Assembly (NCBI GenBank): GCA_905214345.1
Contig: CAJMLV010000006.1
Location: 23,139 to 87,138, forward strand
Direction: 5' to 3'
Length of the DNA: 64,000 bases
DNA from: an uncultured bacterium
Lineage (GTDB): Bacteria > Bacillota > Clostridia > Oscillospirales > Ruminococcaceae
Under the pieces are notes generated by a model. It was not told where the DNA came from and did no database searches. It saw only the letters and a program-made list of their open reading frames with translations. The position numbers and the translations under genes are program-made. Of this stretch, positions 33,702-44,999 are shown piece by piece; the stretch's first letter is position 1; each line of letters starts with the position of its first letter.

Positions 33702-33716
33702 CGGGAGCCTCCTTTT

Positions 33717-33763
33717 GTTGACCGCTTTGGTCTGCCTATGCTTTCATTATAAGCCGTTGACCG
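33717..33763 (-). promoter_or_regulatory. TetR promoter with direct repeats
   Basis: Two copies of GTTGACCG (33717-33724 and 33756-33763) flank a perfect -10 TATAAT read on the minus strand (33751-33746). They are candidate sites for autoregulation by the TetR protein. No good -35 is visible. Confidence 0.45.
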
Positions 33764-33794
33764 TTTTTGAGAAGACCCTGCAAAAAATAAGGCA

Positions 33795-33828
33795 GCAAAA
33801 AAGAGACCGGACAAAAATCCGGTCTCTT
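33795..33828 (-). terminator. Terminator of secA
   Basis: AAGAGACCGGA/TCCGGTCTCTT with a six-base loop. On the minus strand the 3' arm runs into TTTTTT. Confidence 0.9.
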
Positions 33829-33836
33829 GGGGTGAC

Positions 33837-36710
<2,874 letters not shown>

Positions 36711-36783
36711 ATACGAACCCCTATCATTTCTGCCGCCCGAAGGCGGTCGGTTTTGTCGTATGCAAAAAGTGATACACTCCAAT

Positions 36784-36813
36784 ATAATACACCCGCGCAA
36801 GGGTCTGTGTCAA
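36784..36813 (-). promoter_or_regulatory. secA promoter, -35 box in a hairpin loop
   Basis: Minus strand TTGACA (36813-36808), 18 bp, TATTAT (36789-36784). The -35 lies in the 12-nt loop of a 14-bp perfect inverted repeat (36789-36802/36815-36828). Confidence 0.65.
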
Positions 36814-36828
36814 ACCTTGCGCGGGTGT
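36789..36828. repeat. 14-bp perfect inverted repeat between the HAD gene and secA
   Basis: ACACCCGCGCAAGG/CCTTGCGCGGGTGT, loop 12 nt. It could end transcripts of the HAD gene, although no strong U-run follows, and it overlaps the secA promoter. Confidence 0.7.
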
Positions 36829-36872
36829 AAACAGGCATATTTTCTTGTCGAAGCACCGTTTCCGGGGCAAAA

Positions 36873-37523
36873 TCACGCCCGGTCCAGAATGTAGGCGGCG
36901 GCCTCGCTCAGATTGGGGAAAACAGGGGCGCCGGTAGCGGCCAGAGTCTCGGCATCCTGGTGTCCGGCGCTTTGCAGCACACAGGCCACGCCCATGGCTT
37001 CGGCCACCTCAAAATCGTGGACGGTATCTCCGATCATCACCGCACAGGCGGGGTCCAGGCCGCTTTCCTGCAGGTAATTCAGCCCCAGGTCCACCTTGCT
37101 TTTGGCGTAGATGTCCCCCAGGCCCAGCAGCCGGTCGAAATAAGGCCGCACTCCCCGGCGGCTGACCTGTTGTTCCAGCAGGTCCACCGGCGAAGCCGAG
37201 AGAATCACCTGCCGCAGCCCGGCATCCGAAAACGCCTGCAGAACGTCGCGGGCGTCGGGGGCCAGGGTGCAGGCTTCGGCGCTGGGGATGTAATCGGCCA
37301 TGTAACTTTCGGCCAGAACGGGGAAGGGATGCCGGGAAAAATCCATCCCGGCCCGCAGATAGTACTCTTCTACCGGAAACCCGAAGATCTTCCGGTAGGC
37401 GTCCATGTCGTACCGCCGGTCATAACCAAACCGGGCCAAAAGACGGTTGAGCGCGTCCAGGCCCAGCCGGGCATCGTCCAGCAGGGTACCGTTCCAGTCC
37501 CACAAAATCACATCGGGCCGCAT
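36873..37523 (-). CDS. HAD-family phosphatase (phosphoglycolate phosphatase-like)
   Basis: 216 residues. Motif I is LWDWNGTLLDD, with W in place of the common M or L; motif II is the Ser in LSASPVD; motif III/IV is the lysine in YAKSKVD and MIGDTVHDFEVAEA. It resembles Gph-type phosphatases; the substrate is unknown. It lies 9 bp after queT (same strand) and is probably co-transcribed with it. Confidence 0.87.
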   Translation of the reverse strand: MRPDVILWDWNGTLLDDARLGLDALNRLLARFGYDRRYDMDAYRKIFGFPVEEYYLRAGMDFSRHPFPVLAESYMADYIPSAEACTLAPDARDVLQAFSDAGLRQVILSASPVDLLEQQVSRRGVRPYFDRLLGLGDIYAKSKVDLGLNYLQESGLDPACAVMIGDTVHDFEVAEAMGVACVLQSAGHQDAETLAATGAPVFPNLSEAAAYILDRA

Positions 37524-37532
37524 AGAAACCTC

Positions 37533-38162
37533 TTATTTCTCGATGAAAATGCGCTTGAGCGCACGGTTGGATTCGATCAGCTTGACCAGGGCCACACCCA
37601 CAACGGTGCAGCTGATCAACTCACCGATACCCACCGAGATGCCGTTGCCCACGCACAGCAGCCACAACGGGGCGCTGGCGGCAGCATGATCGGTGAAGAA
37701 GACGGTGATCTCAATGCCCACGATGACGGCATTGAATAGAACAGGCGGCAAAGACGCCGGAATAGCCAGACCTGCAATGCGCAGGTTCCGCAGCCGCCAG
37801 GTGACCAGGCAGGCCAGCAGGGTAGCCAGGGTTCCGAAGATCACATCAATGACGGTGGAGCCGAACAGATTGGCCAGAAAGCAGCCCAGGGTCACACCGA
37901 TGATGTACTCGGCGCCGAACACCGGCAGCAGGCAGAGGGCTTCGGCAATGCGGACCTGTACCGCACCGTAGCTGAAGGGCTGCAGTGCCAGGCAGAGTAC
38001 CACATACACCGCCGCAATCAGACCGCAGCGAACCAGACGGGTGGTGCGCTGTGCCCCGGTGCGGGGACCGGACTCGGCGGGGGCATCGGCCCGCAAAGCC
38101 AGCCGAGTACCCAGGAAGGCTGCCGCAACGACAGCCGCGAACGCAATGATCCATTTCAACAT
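37533..38162 (-). CDS. queT: QueT-family queuosine-precursor transporter
   Basis: 209 residues with about five or six membrane segments. YGAVQVRIAEALCLLPVFG is the QueT signature, followed by GVTLGCFLANLFGS. It is predicted to import a queuosine precursor such as preQ1 or preQ0 (ECF S-component-like). The assignment is backed by a preQ1-III-type riboswitch directly upstream. The start is the ATG at 38162; its ribosome-binding CCGGAG lies at the end of the riboswitch. Confidence 0.92.
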   Translation of the reverse strand: MLKWIIAFAAVVAAAFLGTRLALRADAPAESGPRTGAQRTTRLVRCGLIAAVYVVLCLALQPFSYGAVQVRIAEALCLLPVFGAEYIIGVTLGCFLANLFGSTVIDVIFGTLATLLACLVTWRLRNLRIAGLAIPASLPPVLFNAVIVGIEITVFFTDHAAASAPLWLLCVGNGISVGIGELISCTVVGVALVKLIESNRALKRIFIEK

Positions 38163-38168
38163 AATACA

Positions 38169-38275
38169 CTCCGGCGGATAGATTTTGACCGTGCGCGGGA
38201 CCGCCAGCCCCGGCCGGTTTGGCGCCGCACGGTCAAAAACCGGGCGGCGGAGCCTAAAATCCTAAGTTGCTCAAC
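38169..38275 (-). ncRNA. preQ1-III riboswitch controlling queT
   Basis: Read on the minus strand, blocks in order match my recollection of the Faecalibacterium preQ1-III reference: GAGCAACTTAGGATTTTAGG, CTCC, a variable stem, GCCAAACC, GGGGCTGGCGGTCCC, CGGTCAAAAT, and the 3' TATCCGCCGGAG. The last block overlaps the Shine-Dalgarno of queT, so ligand binding would be expected to block translation. The class was described mainly from Ruminococcaceae, upstream of queT-type genes. Confidence 0.9.
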
Positions 38276-38283
38276 AAAAATTT

Positions 38284-38312
38284 ATTATAGCAAAACCCCC
38301 GGCACCTTGCAA
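38284..38312 (-). promoter_or_regulatory. queT promoter, -35 box in the loop of the MATE terminator
   Basis: Minus strand TTGCAA (38312-38307), exactly 17 bp, TATAAT (38289-38284). The -35 hexamer is the whole loop of the terminator stem at 38296-38323. Confidence 0.8.
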
Positions 38313-38323
38313 GATGCCGGGGG
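38291..38323 (-). terminator. Terminator of the MATE gene
   Basis: CCCCCGGCA/TGCCGGGGG (plus two inner pairs), loop TTGCAA, followed on the minus strand by TTTTG. Confidence 0.85.
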
Positions 38324-38342
38324 CAGGCAGAACGAGAAGAAG

Positions 38343-39746
38343 TTATTCCACGATGGTTTTCACCCAGGAACCGCCCTTGACCAGAACAAAGCCCAGAACG
38401 CATTTGATCAGGTCCAGCACGTTCACCAGAAAGTAGACCAGCACGATGTTCAGCCCGGTGAACCGGGTGAGCACAAAGGCCATGGGCACGTTGGCGGCCC
38501 AGGTAAAGCAGCTGTCAAACAGGAAGGTGATGAAGGTCTTGCCGCCGGAACGCAGAGTAAAGTACATGGCGTTGGCAGCAGCGAACAAGGGCATGCACAG
38601 CACAGCCATACGAATCAGGCTGGATGCGGTGCCGCGGATGGCGGCTTCGGTGTTGTAGATCTGGGGGATCAGCGGGCTGAACAGGGCCAGCAGACTGCCC
38701 ATGACCAGGCAGCTGCTCACGCTCAGGCAGATCATCCGCCAGGCGGTGCGGCGGGCGCCGTCCTTGTGCCCGGCGCCCAGTTCCTGGCCGACCAGAATGG
38801 CGGTGGCGTTGCCCAGAGAGAGAAATACCTCGTTGAAGATAACGGTGATGGTGCTGCAGATGTTCAGCGCCGCCACCACCTGGATGCCGCGCACCGAATA
38901 GCACTGCAGCAGCGCCGCCTGGCTCACGCTCCACAAGAATTCGTTCATTAGCAGGGGCGCGCCTTTGATGGCCACTTCCCGGGCCAGGGACGCCGGAATG
39001 TGGAAATTCCGGTACACACCTGTAAAGAACGGGTACCGCTGGGTACTGCGGTGGGCGCTGATGACTACCATGGCGCACTCCACAAAACGGGAGGCGGAGG
39101 TGGCGATGCCCGCACCCATGACGCCCAGGGCCGGCAGGCCGAACAGACCGAAGATCAGCAGGGCATTGAGGATGAAGTTGACCACCATGGCGGTCATGCT
39201 GGCTTTCATGGGCAGGGTGGTCTGGCCGGATTCCCGCAGCGTGCCCGCGTAAGCCTGGGTCAGGGCAAAAGGCACCAGGCCCACCAGCATGACCCACAGA
39301 TATTGCCGGGCGTATTCCAGGGTGGCAGCCGCGTCGGCAGGGGAGGTATCGCCCTTCAGATACTGGGTGATAAGGGGCGTTCCGGCACTGATAAAGAGCA
39401 GAATGGCCCCGGCGGTCAGTATCGCGGCTGTGACCAGCTTGATGCGGAAGGTCTGGCGGACGCCTTCCATATTGCCGCGGCCGTAGAACTGTGCGCCGAA
39501 GATACCGGCACCGGCCAGGCTGCCCCAAATCACCAGATTATACACAAACAGCAGCTGGTTGATGATGGCCACGGCGCTCATGGGCAGGGTGCCCACCTGG
39601 CCCACCATCACGTTGTCCAGCAGGCTGACCACGTTGGAAAGGGTATTCTGCACAATAATGGGCATGACCACAACCGCCACATGGCGGTAGAACGGGCGGT
39701 CGCCCAAAACACATTCCCGCAAAGTCAGGGTATTGCTCGTCTGCAT
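38343..39746 (-). CDS. MATE-family efflux transporter
   Basis: 467 residues starting at the ATG at 39746 (MQTSNTLTLRECVLGDRPFY) after AAAGGATGTGG. Twelve membrane segments are expected; MPIIVQNTLSNVVSLLDNVM and later GQELGAGHKDGARRTA are typical MATE motifs. It exports cationic drugs or metabolites with Na+ or H+; the substrate is unknown. The upstream leader carries a large attenuator-like stem. Confidence 0.9.
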   Translation of the reverse strand: MQTSNTLTLRECVLGDRPFYRHVAVVVMPIIVQNTLSNVVSLLDNVMVGQVGTLPMSAVAIINQLLFVYNLVIWGSLAGAGIFGAQFYGRGNMEGVRQTFRIKLVTAAILTAGAILLFISAGTPLITQYLKGDTSPADAAATLEYARQYLWVMLVGLVPFALTQAYAGTLRESGQTTLPMKASMTAMVVNFILNALLIFGLFGLPALGVMGAGIATSASRFVECAMVVISAHRSTQRYPFFTGVYRNFHIPASLAREVAIKGAPLLMNEFLWSVSQAALLQCYSVRGIQVVAALNICSTITVIFNEVFLSLGNATAILVGQELGAGHKDGARRTAWRMICLSVSSCLVMGSLLALFSPLIPQIYNTEAAIRGTASSLIRMAVLCMPLFAAANAMYFTLRSGGKTFITFLFDSCFTWAANVPMAFVLTRFTGLNIVLVYFLVNVLDLIKCVLGFVLVKGGSWVKTIVE

Positions 39747-39889
39747 GGGTTCCACATCCTTTTTCACACCAAAAATCAAAATCCGCAGCAAAAAGGGCCG
39801 CCGCCCTGCCGGAAACACCGCTGTTCCTGCCGGTCAAGACGGGAAAAACGGTGTGTAACGGTGGGGGTGACGGCCCTCGGGTTCAAAGT
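39747..39889 (-). promoter_or_regulatory. Structured leader with terminator-like stem before the MATE gene
   Basis: On the minus strand, GAGGGCCGTCACCC near the degV end can pair with GGGCGGCGGCCC, which runs into TTTTTGC about 55 nt before the MATE start. The roughly 60-nt interior holds a smaller hairpin (GGAACA/TGTTTCC). It may simply terminate degV, or it may be an attenuator for the pump. Confidence 0.45.
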
Positions 39890-40795
39890 TCAGGGCAGGG
39901 GAGGCTGGTAGTCCACCAACCGGCGGGGCTTGCCTTCAAAAATCACGGCAATGGCATCGGGGCCGGTGTTGGCGCTGACCACGCCGCCCAGCTGGAAAAC
40001 CACCATGGGCGGATGACCAAACTCTTTTTTGCACAGCTTGACCAGCTCATCCCGCTTGGCGGTGCTGGACGTGTAGGCTACCATGTACGGGGTCTGACGC
40101 ATGTCATCCACCCGGGTCTTGACCCATTTCAGCATAGCGGGGGGCACAGCCGCGTCGCCGCGGACCTTGGCCTCCACATGGCTGATGCCGTCGTTCAGGC
40201 TGATGACCGGGCGCAGGCCAAGCAGCTCACCTGCAAAGGCGGCCGCGGCGGAAACGCGTCCGGATTTCTTCATCTGCTTCAGGCTGTATGCTGCCAGGCA
40301 GGCTTCCACACAGGCATACTTGTGCTCCAGTTCCGCAATGCAGCTTTGCAGCTCGCCGCCGTTGCGCAGCTTGCGGGCACATTCGCACAGGTAGTACCCG
40401 AACACCATGGAGTAGGTGTGGCTGTCCACCAGATGAATCTTCATGCGGCAGTCGGGACGTTCTTCCGCCAGCTGGGCGGCGGCCTGCTGGGCGTAGCCGT
40501 AGGTGGCGGAACCGCCGCTGTTGATGCTTACATGCAGTACGTCGGTATAGCCCTCATCGGCGTAGCGGGTGTAGATTTCCAGCCACTGCATGGCCGTGAT
40601 GGCGGCGGTGGTGGGAACGCCGGTGGCGTTGCGCATCAGTTCATAGAACTGGTCGTAAGTCAGGTCACGGCGTTCAAAGTATTCTTTCCCGTCCAGATTG
40701 ATGGGAAAATCATAGATGTCGATACCGTATTTTTCCGCTGTTTCCTTGGGGATATCACAGCTGGAGTCGGTCACAATGGCAAGTTTGCGTTCCAT
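39890..40795 (-). CDS. DegV-family fatty-acid-binding protein
   Basis: 301 residues; the start is the ATG at 40795 (MERKLAIVTDSSCDIPKETA) after AAGGGAG. TDSSCDIP and the SGGSATYGYAQQAA segment (family SGTYQSA region) are typical, with a C-terminal region of DegV type. Members bind a fatty acid and can act as FakB partners of the kinase FakA, which is not encoded here. The next gene upstream, on the same strand, is trmL. Confidence 0.88.
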   Translation of the reverse strand: MERKLAIVTDSSCDIPKETAEKYGIDIYDFPINLDGKEYFERRDLTYDQFYELMRNATGVPTTAAITAMQWLEIYTRYADEGYTDVLHVSINSGGSATYGYAQQAAAQLAEERPDCRMKIHLVDSHTYSMVFGYYLCECARKLRNGGELQSCIAELEHKYACVEACLAAYSLKQMKKSGRVSAAAAFAGELLGLRPVISLNDGISHVEAKVRGDAAVPPAMLKWVKTRVDDMRQTPYMVAYTSSTAKRDELVKLCKKEFGHPPMVVFQLGGVVSANTGPDAIAVIFEGKPRRLVDYQPPLP

Positions 40796-40812
40796 CGGCG
40801 TGCTCCCTTCTC

Positions 40813-41310
40813 TCACTTCCATTGGTATTTTGTCAGCTGTCCCTGGGTTTCCAGATCGGCAAAATCCCACTGACGCAGGGCTTCGTACACGCCGATCGCC
40901 ACAGAATTGGACAGGTTCAGGCAGCGTTCCCCCCGCCGCATGGGAATGCGTACGCAGGAATCGGGGTTGGCGGCCAGCAGTTCCTCGGGCAGACCGGCAT
41001 CCTCCCGTCCAAAGACAAGATACGAACCGTCAGGATAGGAAACATCGGTGTGACGGTGGGTTGCTTTGGAAGAAAAATAGTAAAACGGACCGGGATTGGT
41101 TGCCAGAAAGTCCGAAAGACCTTGATAGTATGTTATATCAAGCTGGGGCCAATAGTCAAGACCGGCTCGCTTTAATTTTTTGTCGTCAATGGTAAAGCCC
41201 ATGGGCCCTACCAGATGCAGCCGGGCCCCGGTGACCGCACAGGTGCGGGCCACGTTGCCGGTGTTCTGGGGAATTTGCGGCTCCACCAGCACGATGTTCA
41301 AAACAGGCAT
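40813..41310 (-). CDS. trmL: tRNA (cytidine(34)-2'-O)-methyltransferase TrmL
   Basis: 165 residues of the SPOUT fold. It methylates the wobble ribose of certain tRNA-Leu. LVEPQIPQNTGNVARTCAVT is the family N-terminus; YLVFGREDAGLP, RIPMRRGERCLNLSNSVAI form the knot that binds SAM. The ATG at 41310 is chosen over a TTG three codons upstream; AAGGAAG is 9 nt before it. Confidence 0.92.
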   Translation of the reverse strand: MPVLNIVLVEPQIPQNTGNVARTCAVTGARLHLVGPMGFTIDDKKLKRAGLDYWPQLDITYYQGLSDFLATNPGPFYYFSSKATHRHTDVSYPDGSYLVFGREDAGLPEELLAANPDSCVRIPMRRGERCLNLSNSVAIGVYEALRQWDFADLETQGQLTKYQWK

Positions 41311-41350
41311 GGTTTTCAACTTCCTTATGTAAAAAATTGGAGGATGAGAT

Positions 41351-42181
41351 TCACGCGCCGGGGATCAGTTTTCCCAGCACCGACTCCAGCCATACCCCCA
41401 GGCGCTCGTCGGCACCTTCGGGGGTGGCGCGCAGGCAGTCCCCCACAAAGACGGCGGCTGCCTGGGCGGCGGCTTCGGGCACATTGCCCTGCAGCAGCCT
41501 GCCCACCAGCACGGCACCGAAAATATCCCCCGTGCCGTGGAACATCCGGGGCACCATGGGGGTGCGCACGGTGTAGGTCGCACCGTTTTTGTCCGCTCCG
41601 GCACACAGAACGCTGTGTCCGGCCGCCACCCCGGTGAGCAGGACCTGGGGGCAGATGCGGGTCAGCCGGGCGGCGGATTCCGCGGCGGCTTCCGGCGTGA
41701 CCGAACCGGGGGCGGGCAGGGCGTCTCCCAGCAGCAGGGCGGCTTCGGTGGCGTTGGGCAGGATCATGTCCGCCTTGCTGCACAGGTTGAATAGGGCGGG
41801 GATCATCTCCTGGGCCAGACCGCTGTACATCCGTCCGTTGTCACCCATCACCGGGTCTACCACGGTCAGGGCGTCGGGCCAGTATTCCATGGCCTGTTCC
41901 ACCAGCAGCGCTTGTTCCGGCTCGCTCAGATACCCCGAGTAGATGCAGTCGAACCGCACCCCCAGCCGCCGGTAATGGGCCAATGCCGCCGGGCCGTACC
42001 CCGGGCTGGAAAGTCTTGCCGGTGCGCCCAGACCACCGGTATGGGTGGACAACACCGAGGTGGGCACTGCCACCGCCTGCACGCCCAGGGCCGACAGGAT
42101 GGGCACAATGACCGAAAGCCCGGCCCGCCCGAAACCGGGAAGATCGTGGATACATAAAACGGTTTTTGGGGCAGCTGACAT
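41351..42181 (-). CDS. Pyridoxal/pyridoxamine kinase
   Basis: 276 residues of the ribokinase fold. The start VLCIHDLPGFGRAGLSVIVP resembles PdxY-type kinases; VDPVMGDNGRMY and the catalytic MFHGTGDIFGAVLVG (Asp as base) are present. It makes PLP from pyridoxal; PLP is needed by SerC and the PLP lyase in this window. A GTG three codons upstream is an alternative start; the Shine-Dalgarno is weak. Confidence 0.88.
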   Translation of the reverse strand: MSAAPKTVLCIHDLPGFGRAGLSVIVPILSALGVQAVAVPTSVLSTHTGGLGAPARLSSPGYGPAALAHYRRLGVRFDCIYSGYLSEPEQALLVEQAMEYWPDALTVVDPVMGDNGRMYSGLAQEMIPALFNLCSKADMILPNATEAALLLGDALPAPGSVTPEAAAESAARLTRICPQVLLTGVAAGHSVLCAGADKNGATYTVRTPMVPRMFHGTGDIFGAVLVGRLLQGNVPEAAAQAAAVFVGDCLRATPEGADERLGVWLESVLGKLIPGA

Positions 42182-42344
42182 GAAACGCACGCTCTTTTCG
42201 TGGTGATTTTGCCCTTTTCGGGCGGTGAGTTGATTTTATCACATCAGGCGGGAGAAAAAAAGACGCATAATGGCGAAACTGTTTGGAAAACTATCACTGA
42301 CCCCGAAAACAGGGATTTACCACACCGAAAGGAGCCGTTTTATC

Positions 42345-42527
42345 ATGGAAAACAACACTATGACCAGTATGGCCACCGCCGCCATGGGAGCCGCTGTGGG
42401 TGCCGCCGCCGTGTATGTGGCCACCCATGACCAGCGCCAGATGCGCCGGACCATGAACAAGATGACCAAAGGCGCGGAAAAGGCACTGAAAGAACTGGAC
42501 CACATGATCTCCCAGTACACCCGCTGA
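42345..42527 (+). CDS. Small single-pass membrane protein, 60 residues
   Basis: The start is the ATG at 42345 after AAAGGAG. MATAAMGAAVGAAAVYVATH is a small-residue membrane helix, followed by a basic/amphipathic helix (RRTMNKMTKGAEKALKELDH). It recalls YtxH-like small membrane proteins, but this is only a resemblance. It has its own terminator. Confidence 0.7.
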   Translation: MENNTMTSMATAAMGAAVGAAAVYVATHDQRQMRRTMNKMTKGAEKALKELDHMISQYTR

Positions 42528-42548
42528 CCCGCGCACGCCCCATCAGCC

Positions 42549-42594
42549 AAAAGCAGGCACCCTCGGTCCGGAAAACCGAAGGTGCCTGTTTTTT
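42549..42594. terminator. Terminator between the 60-residue gene and serA
   Basis: CAGGCACCCTCGGT/ACCGAAGGTGCCTG, then TTTTTT on the plus strand; AAAA on the other side lets it serve the convergent serA too. Confidence 0.88.
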
Positions 42595-42617
42595 GGCTGT
42601 GATGAAAGGGGAGGATG

Positions 42618-43778
42618 TTACAGGATGCGGACGCGGATGGCATCGGGGATGGCGGTCAGCTTGCCGGCCAGGGCGTCATCGATGTTGCCGGTCACATCCA
42701 GCATGGTGTACGCCACGTCCTTCTTGCTCTTGTTCACCATGTTTTCGATGTTCAGGCTGGCGGCGGTGAGCACGCTGGTGATGGCCGAAATCACACCGGG
42801 AGCATTTTTGTGGATCATGCAGATGCGCCGTCCGCCCATGCGGGGCTGCTGCACGTCGGGCAGGTTCACGCTGTGGGTGATGTTGCCGTTGCGCAGATAA
42901 TCGCTCAGTTCGTTGGCGGCCATCACAGCGCAGTTGGTCTCGCTCTCCGGGGTGGAAGCGCCCAGATGCGGGGTGCAGTAGACGCCGTGTACGCCCAGAA
43001 GTTCCTCTGCCGGGAAATCGCAGAAGTAGGAAGCAGCCTTGCCGGTGCTCAGGGCGTCCAGCATGGCGGCGTTGTCCACCAGCTCGCCACGGGCAAAGTT
43101 CAGAACCCGCACACCGTCTTTGCACATAGCCAGGGTCTGGTTGTTGATGGTGTGCTTGGTGGAGGGCATGTAGGGAACATGGATGGTCAGGTAGTCGCAC
43201 CGGGGCAGCATGTCGCTGAGCGCCACGCAATGCTGTACGCTGCGGGACAGGCTCCATGCCGCGTCAATGCTGATATAGGGGTCGTAGCCCAGCACTTCCA
43301 TGCCCAGGGCCACGGCGGCGTTGGCCACCCGGGCGCCGATGGCACCCAGGCCGATGACGCCCAGCGTCTTGCCCCTCAGCTCGGGACCCACAAACTGTTT
43401 TTTGCCCTTTTCCACATCCTTGGCCAAAGTGGGGCTGCCTTTCAGTCCCTTGGCCCACTGGATGGCGTCGGGCATGTTGCGGCTGCCCGCCACCAGGGCG
43501 CCCACCACCAGTTCCGCCACTGCGTTGGCGTTGGCACCGGGGGTGTTGAACACAACGATGCCTGCTTCGGTGCAGCGGTCGATGGGGATGTTGTTGGTGC
43601 CGGCGCCCGCCCGGGCGATAGCCAGCAGACTTTCGGGCAGGGGGGCTTCGTGCATGTCGGCGCTGCGAACCAGAATGCCCTGGGGCGCGGCGGCATCGTT
43701 GTCGATCTCAAACACCCCGGCGGGCAGTTTGGCCAGGCCAACGGGGGAGATGGCGTTCATGGTTTTGATGGTATACAT
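42618..43778 (-). CDS. serA: D-3-phosphoglycerate dehydrogenase
   Basis: 386 residues. First step of serine synthesis (3-phosphoglycerate to 3-phosphohydroxypyruvate, NAD+). The NAD-binding Rossmann motif is LGVIGLGAIGARVAN; YCTPHLGASTPES holds the catalytic His. A C-terminal ACT domain (RRICMIHKNAPGVISAITSV) may bind serine as feedback inhibitor. It lies 36 bp after serC in one leftward operon. Confidence 0.94.
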   Translation of the reverse strand: MYTIKTMNAISPVGLAKLPAGVFEIDNDAAAPQGILVRSADMHEAPLPESLLAIARAGAGTNNIPIDRCTEAGIVVFNTPGANANAVAELVVGALVAGSRNMPDAIQWAKGLKGSPTLAKDVEKGKKQFVGPELRGKTLGVIGLGAIGARVANAAVALGMEVLGYDPYISIDAAWSLSRSVQHCVALSDMLPRCDYLTIHVPYMPSTKHTINNQTLAMCKDGVRVLNFARGELVDNAAMLDALSTGKAASYFCDFPAEELLGVHGVYCTPHLGASTPESETNCAVMAANELSDYLRNGNITHSVNLPDVQQPRMGGRRICMIHKNAPGVISAITSVLTAASLNIENMVNKSKKDVAYTMLDVTGNIDDALAGKLTAIPDAIRVRIL

Positions 43779-43814
43779 CGGCGTTCAGCCTCCTGTTTGT
43801 TGGATTGTGCCGGT

Positions 43815-44912
43815 TCAGGCGTTTTCTTTGCGGAATTTCTCCATGAATTCCACCAGTGCCTGCACGCCCTGGGGCGGCATGGCGTTGTAGATGGAAGCCC
43901 GCATACCGCCCACCAGGCGGTGGCCCTTCAGGTTCAGCAGGCCCGCTTCGGCGGCCTGCGCGCAGAAGGCTTTGTCCAGTTCCGGGGTGGGGGAGGTGAA
44001 GGTCACGTTCATCCGGCTGCGGTAAGGCTTCTCCACCGGATTGTGGAAAAAGTCCTGGCTGTCCAGATAGTCGTACAGCACCTGAGCCTTGGCTTCGTTG
44101 ATCTTCTGCATCTCGGCCAGACCGCCGATCTCCTTTTCCAGGTAATCCATGACCAGACCGGTCATATAGATGCACCAGCAGGGCGGGGTGTTGTACATGC
44201 TGTCCGCCTTCAGCAGGGTGGTGTAGTTCATCATGGTGGGAATCTTGTCGGCGTCAATGCCCTTGGCGCTGTGTCCCAGCAGATCTTCCCGGATGATGGC
44301 CACCGCCATGCCGGCGGGGGCCACGTTCTTCTGCACGCCGAAGTAGATGCAGCCGTACTTGCTCACGTCGGTGGGCTGGGAGAAGATCATCGAGCTCATA
44401 TCCGCCACCAGGGGGATACCTTCCACCTGAGGCACATCCACGAAGGTGGTGCCGAAGATGGTGTTGTTCTGGCAGATGTGGATGTAACTGGCGTTGGGGT
44501 CATATTCAATGGCCTTCACGTCGGGAATATAGGTGAAGTTCTTGTCCTTGCTGGATGCCGCGATGCGGGCTGTGCCGAACTTGGCGGCTTCCTCGGCGGC
44601 CTTTTTGCTGAAGTTGCCGGTGACCAGATAGTCGGCGGTGCCGGTGGTCATGAAGTTCAGCGGAACCATGGCGAACTGCTGGGTGGCGCCGCCCTGGAAA
44701 AAGCCGATCTTGTAATTGTCAGGTACGTTCAGCACCCGGCGCATGGAAGCCTCGGTGTTCTGGATGATCTCGTCGAACCACTTGCTGCGGTGGCTCATCT
44801 CCATCACGCTCTGACCGGACCCGTGATAATCCAGCAGTTCGGCCTGCGCGGTGCGCAGCACGCTCTCGGGCAGCATCGAAGGCCCTGCACTGAAATTATA
44901 CACTCTCGCCAT
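43815..44912 (-). CDS. serC: Phosphoserine aminotransferase
   Basis: 365 residues, PLP enzyme for the second step of serine synthesis. MARVYNFSAGPSMLPESVL is the family N-terminus; YFGVQKNVAPAGMAV holds the PLP lysine. AGGAGGGG precedes the start. With serA it forms an operon lacking serB in this window. Confidence 0.95.
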   Translation of the reverse strand: MARVYNFSAGPSMLPESVLRTAQAELLDYHGSGQSVMEMSHRSKWFDEIIQNTEASMRRVLNVPDNYKIGFFQGGATQQFAMVPLNFMTTGTADYLVTGNFSKKAAEEAAKFGTARIAASSKDKNFTYIPDVKAIEYDPNASYIHICQNNTIFGTTFVDVPQVEGIPLVADMSSMIFSQPTDVSKYGCIYFGVQKNVAPAGMAVAIIREDLLGHSAKGIDADKIPTMMNYTTLLKADSMYNTPPCWCIYMTGLVMDYLEKEIGGLAEMQKINEAKAQVLYDYLDSQDFFHNPVEKPYRSRMNVTFTSPTPELDKAFCAQAAEAGLLNLKGHRLVGGMRASIYNAMPPQGVQALVEFMEKFRKENA

Positions 44913-44969
44913 GGGTAACCCCTCCTGTTATTCTCAATCACTTGCGGGCTTTGGCGGCCCGATGCATGT

Positions 44970-44999
44970 ATTATACGCCGCTCAAATTCCCCCCTGCAA
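44970..44999 (-). promoter_or_regulatory. Promoter of the serC-serA operon
   Basis: Minus strand TTGCAG (44999-44994), 18 bp, TATAAT (44975-44970). Confidence 0.65.
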
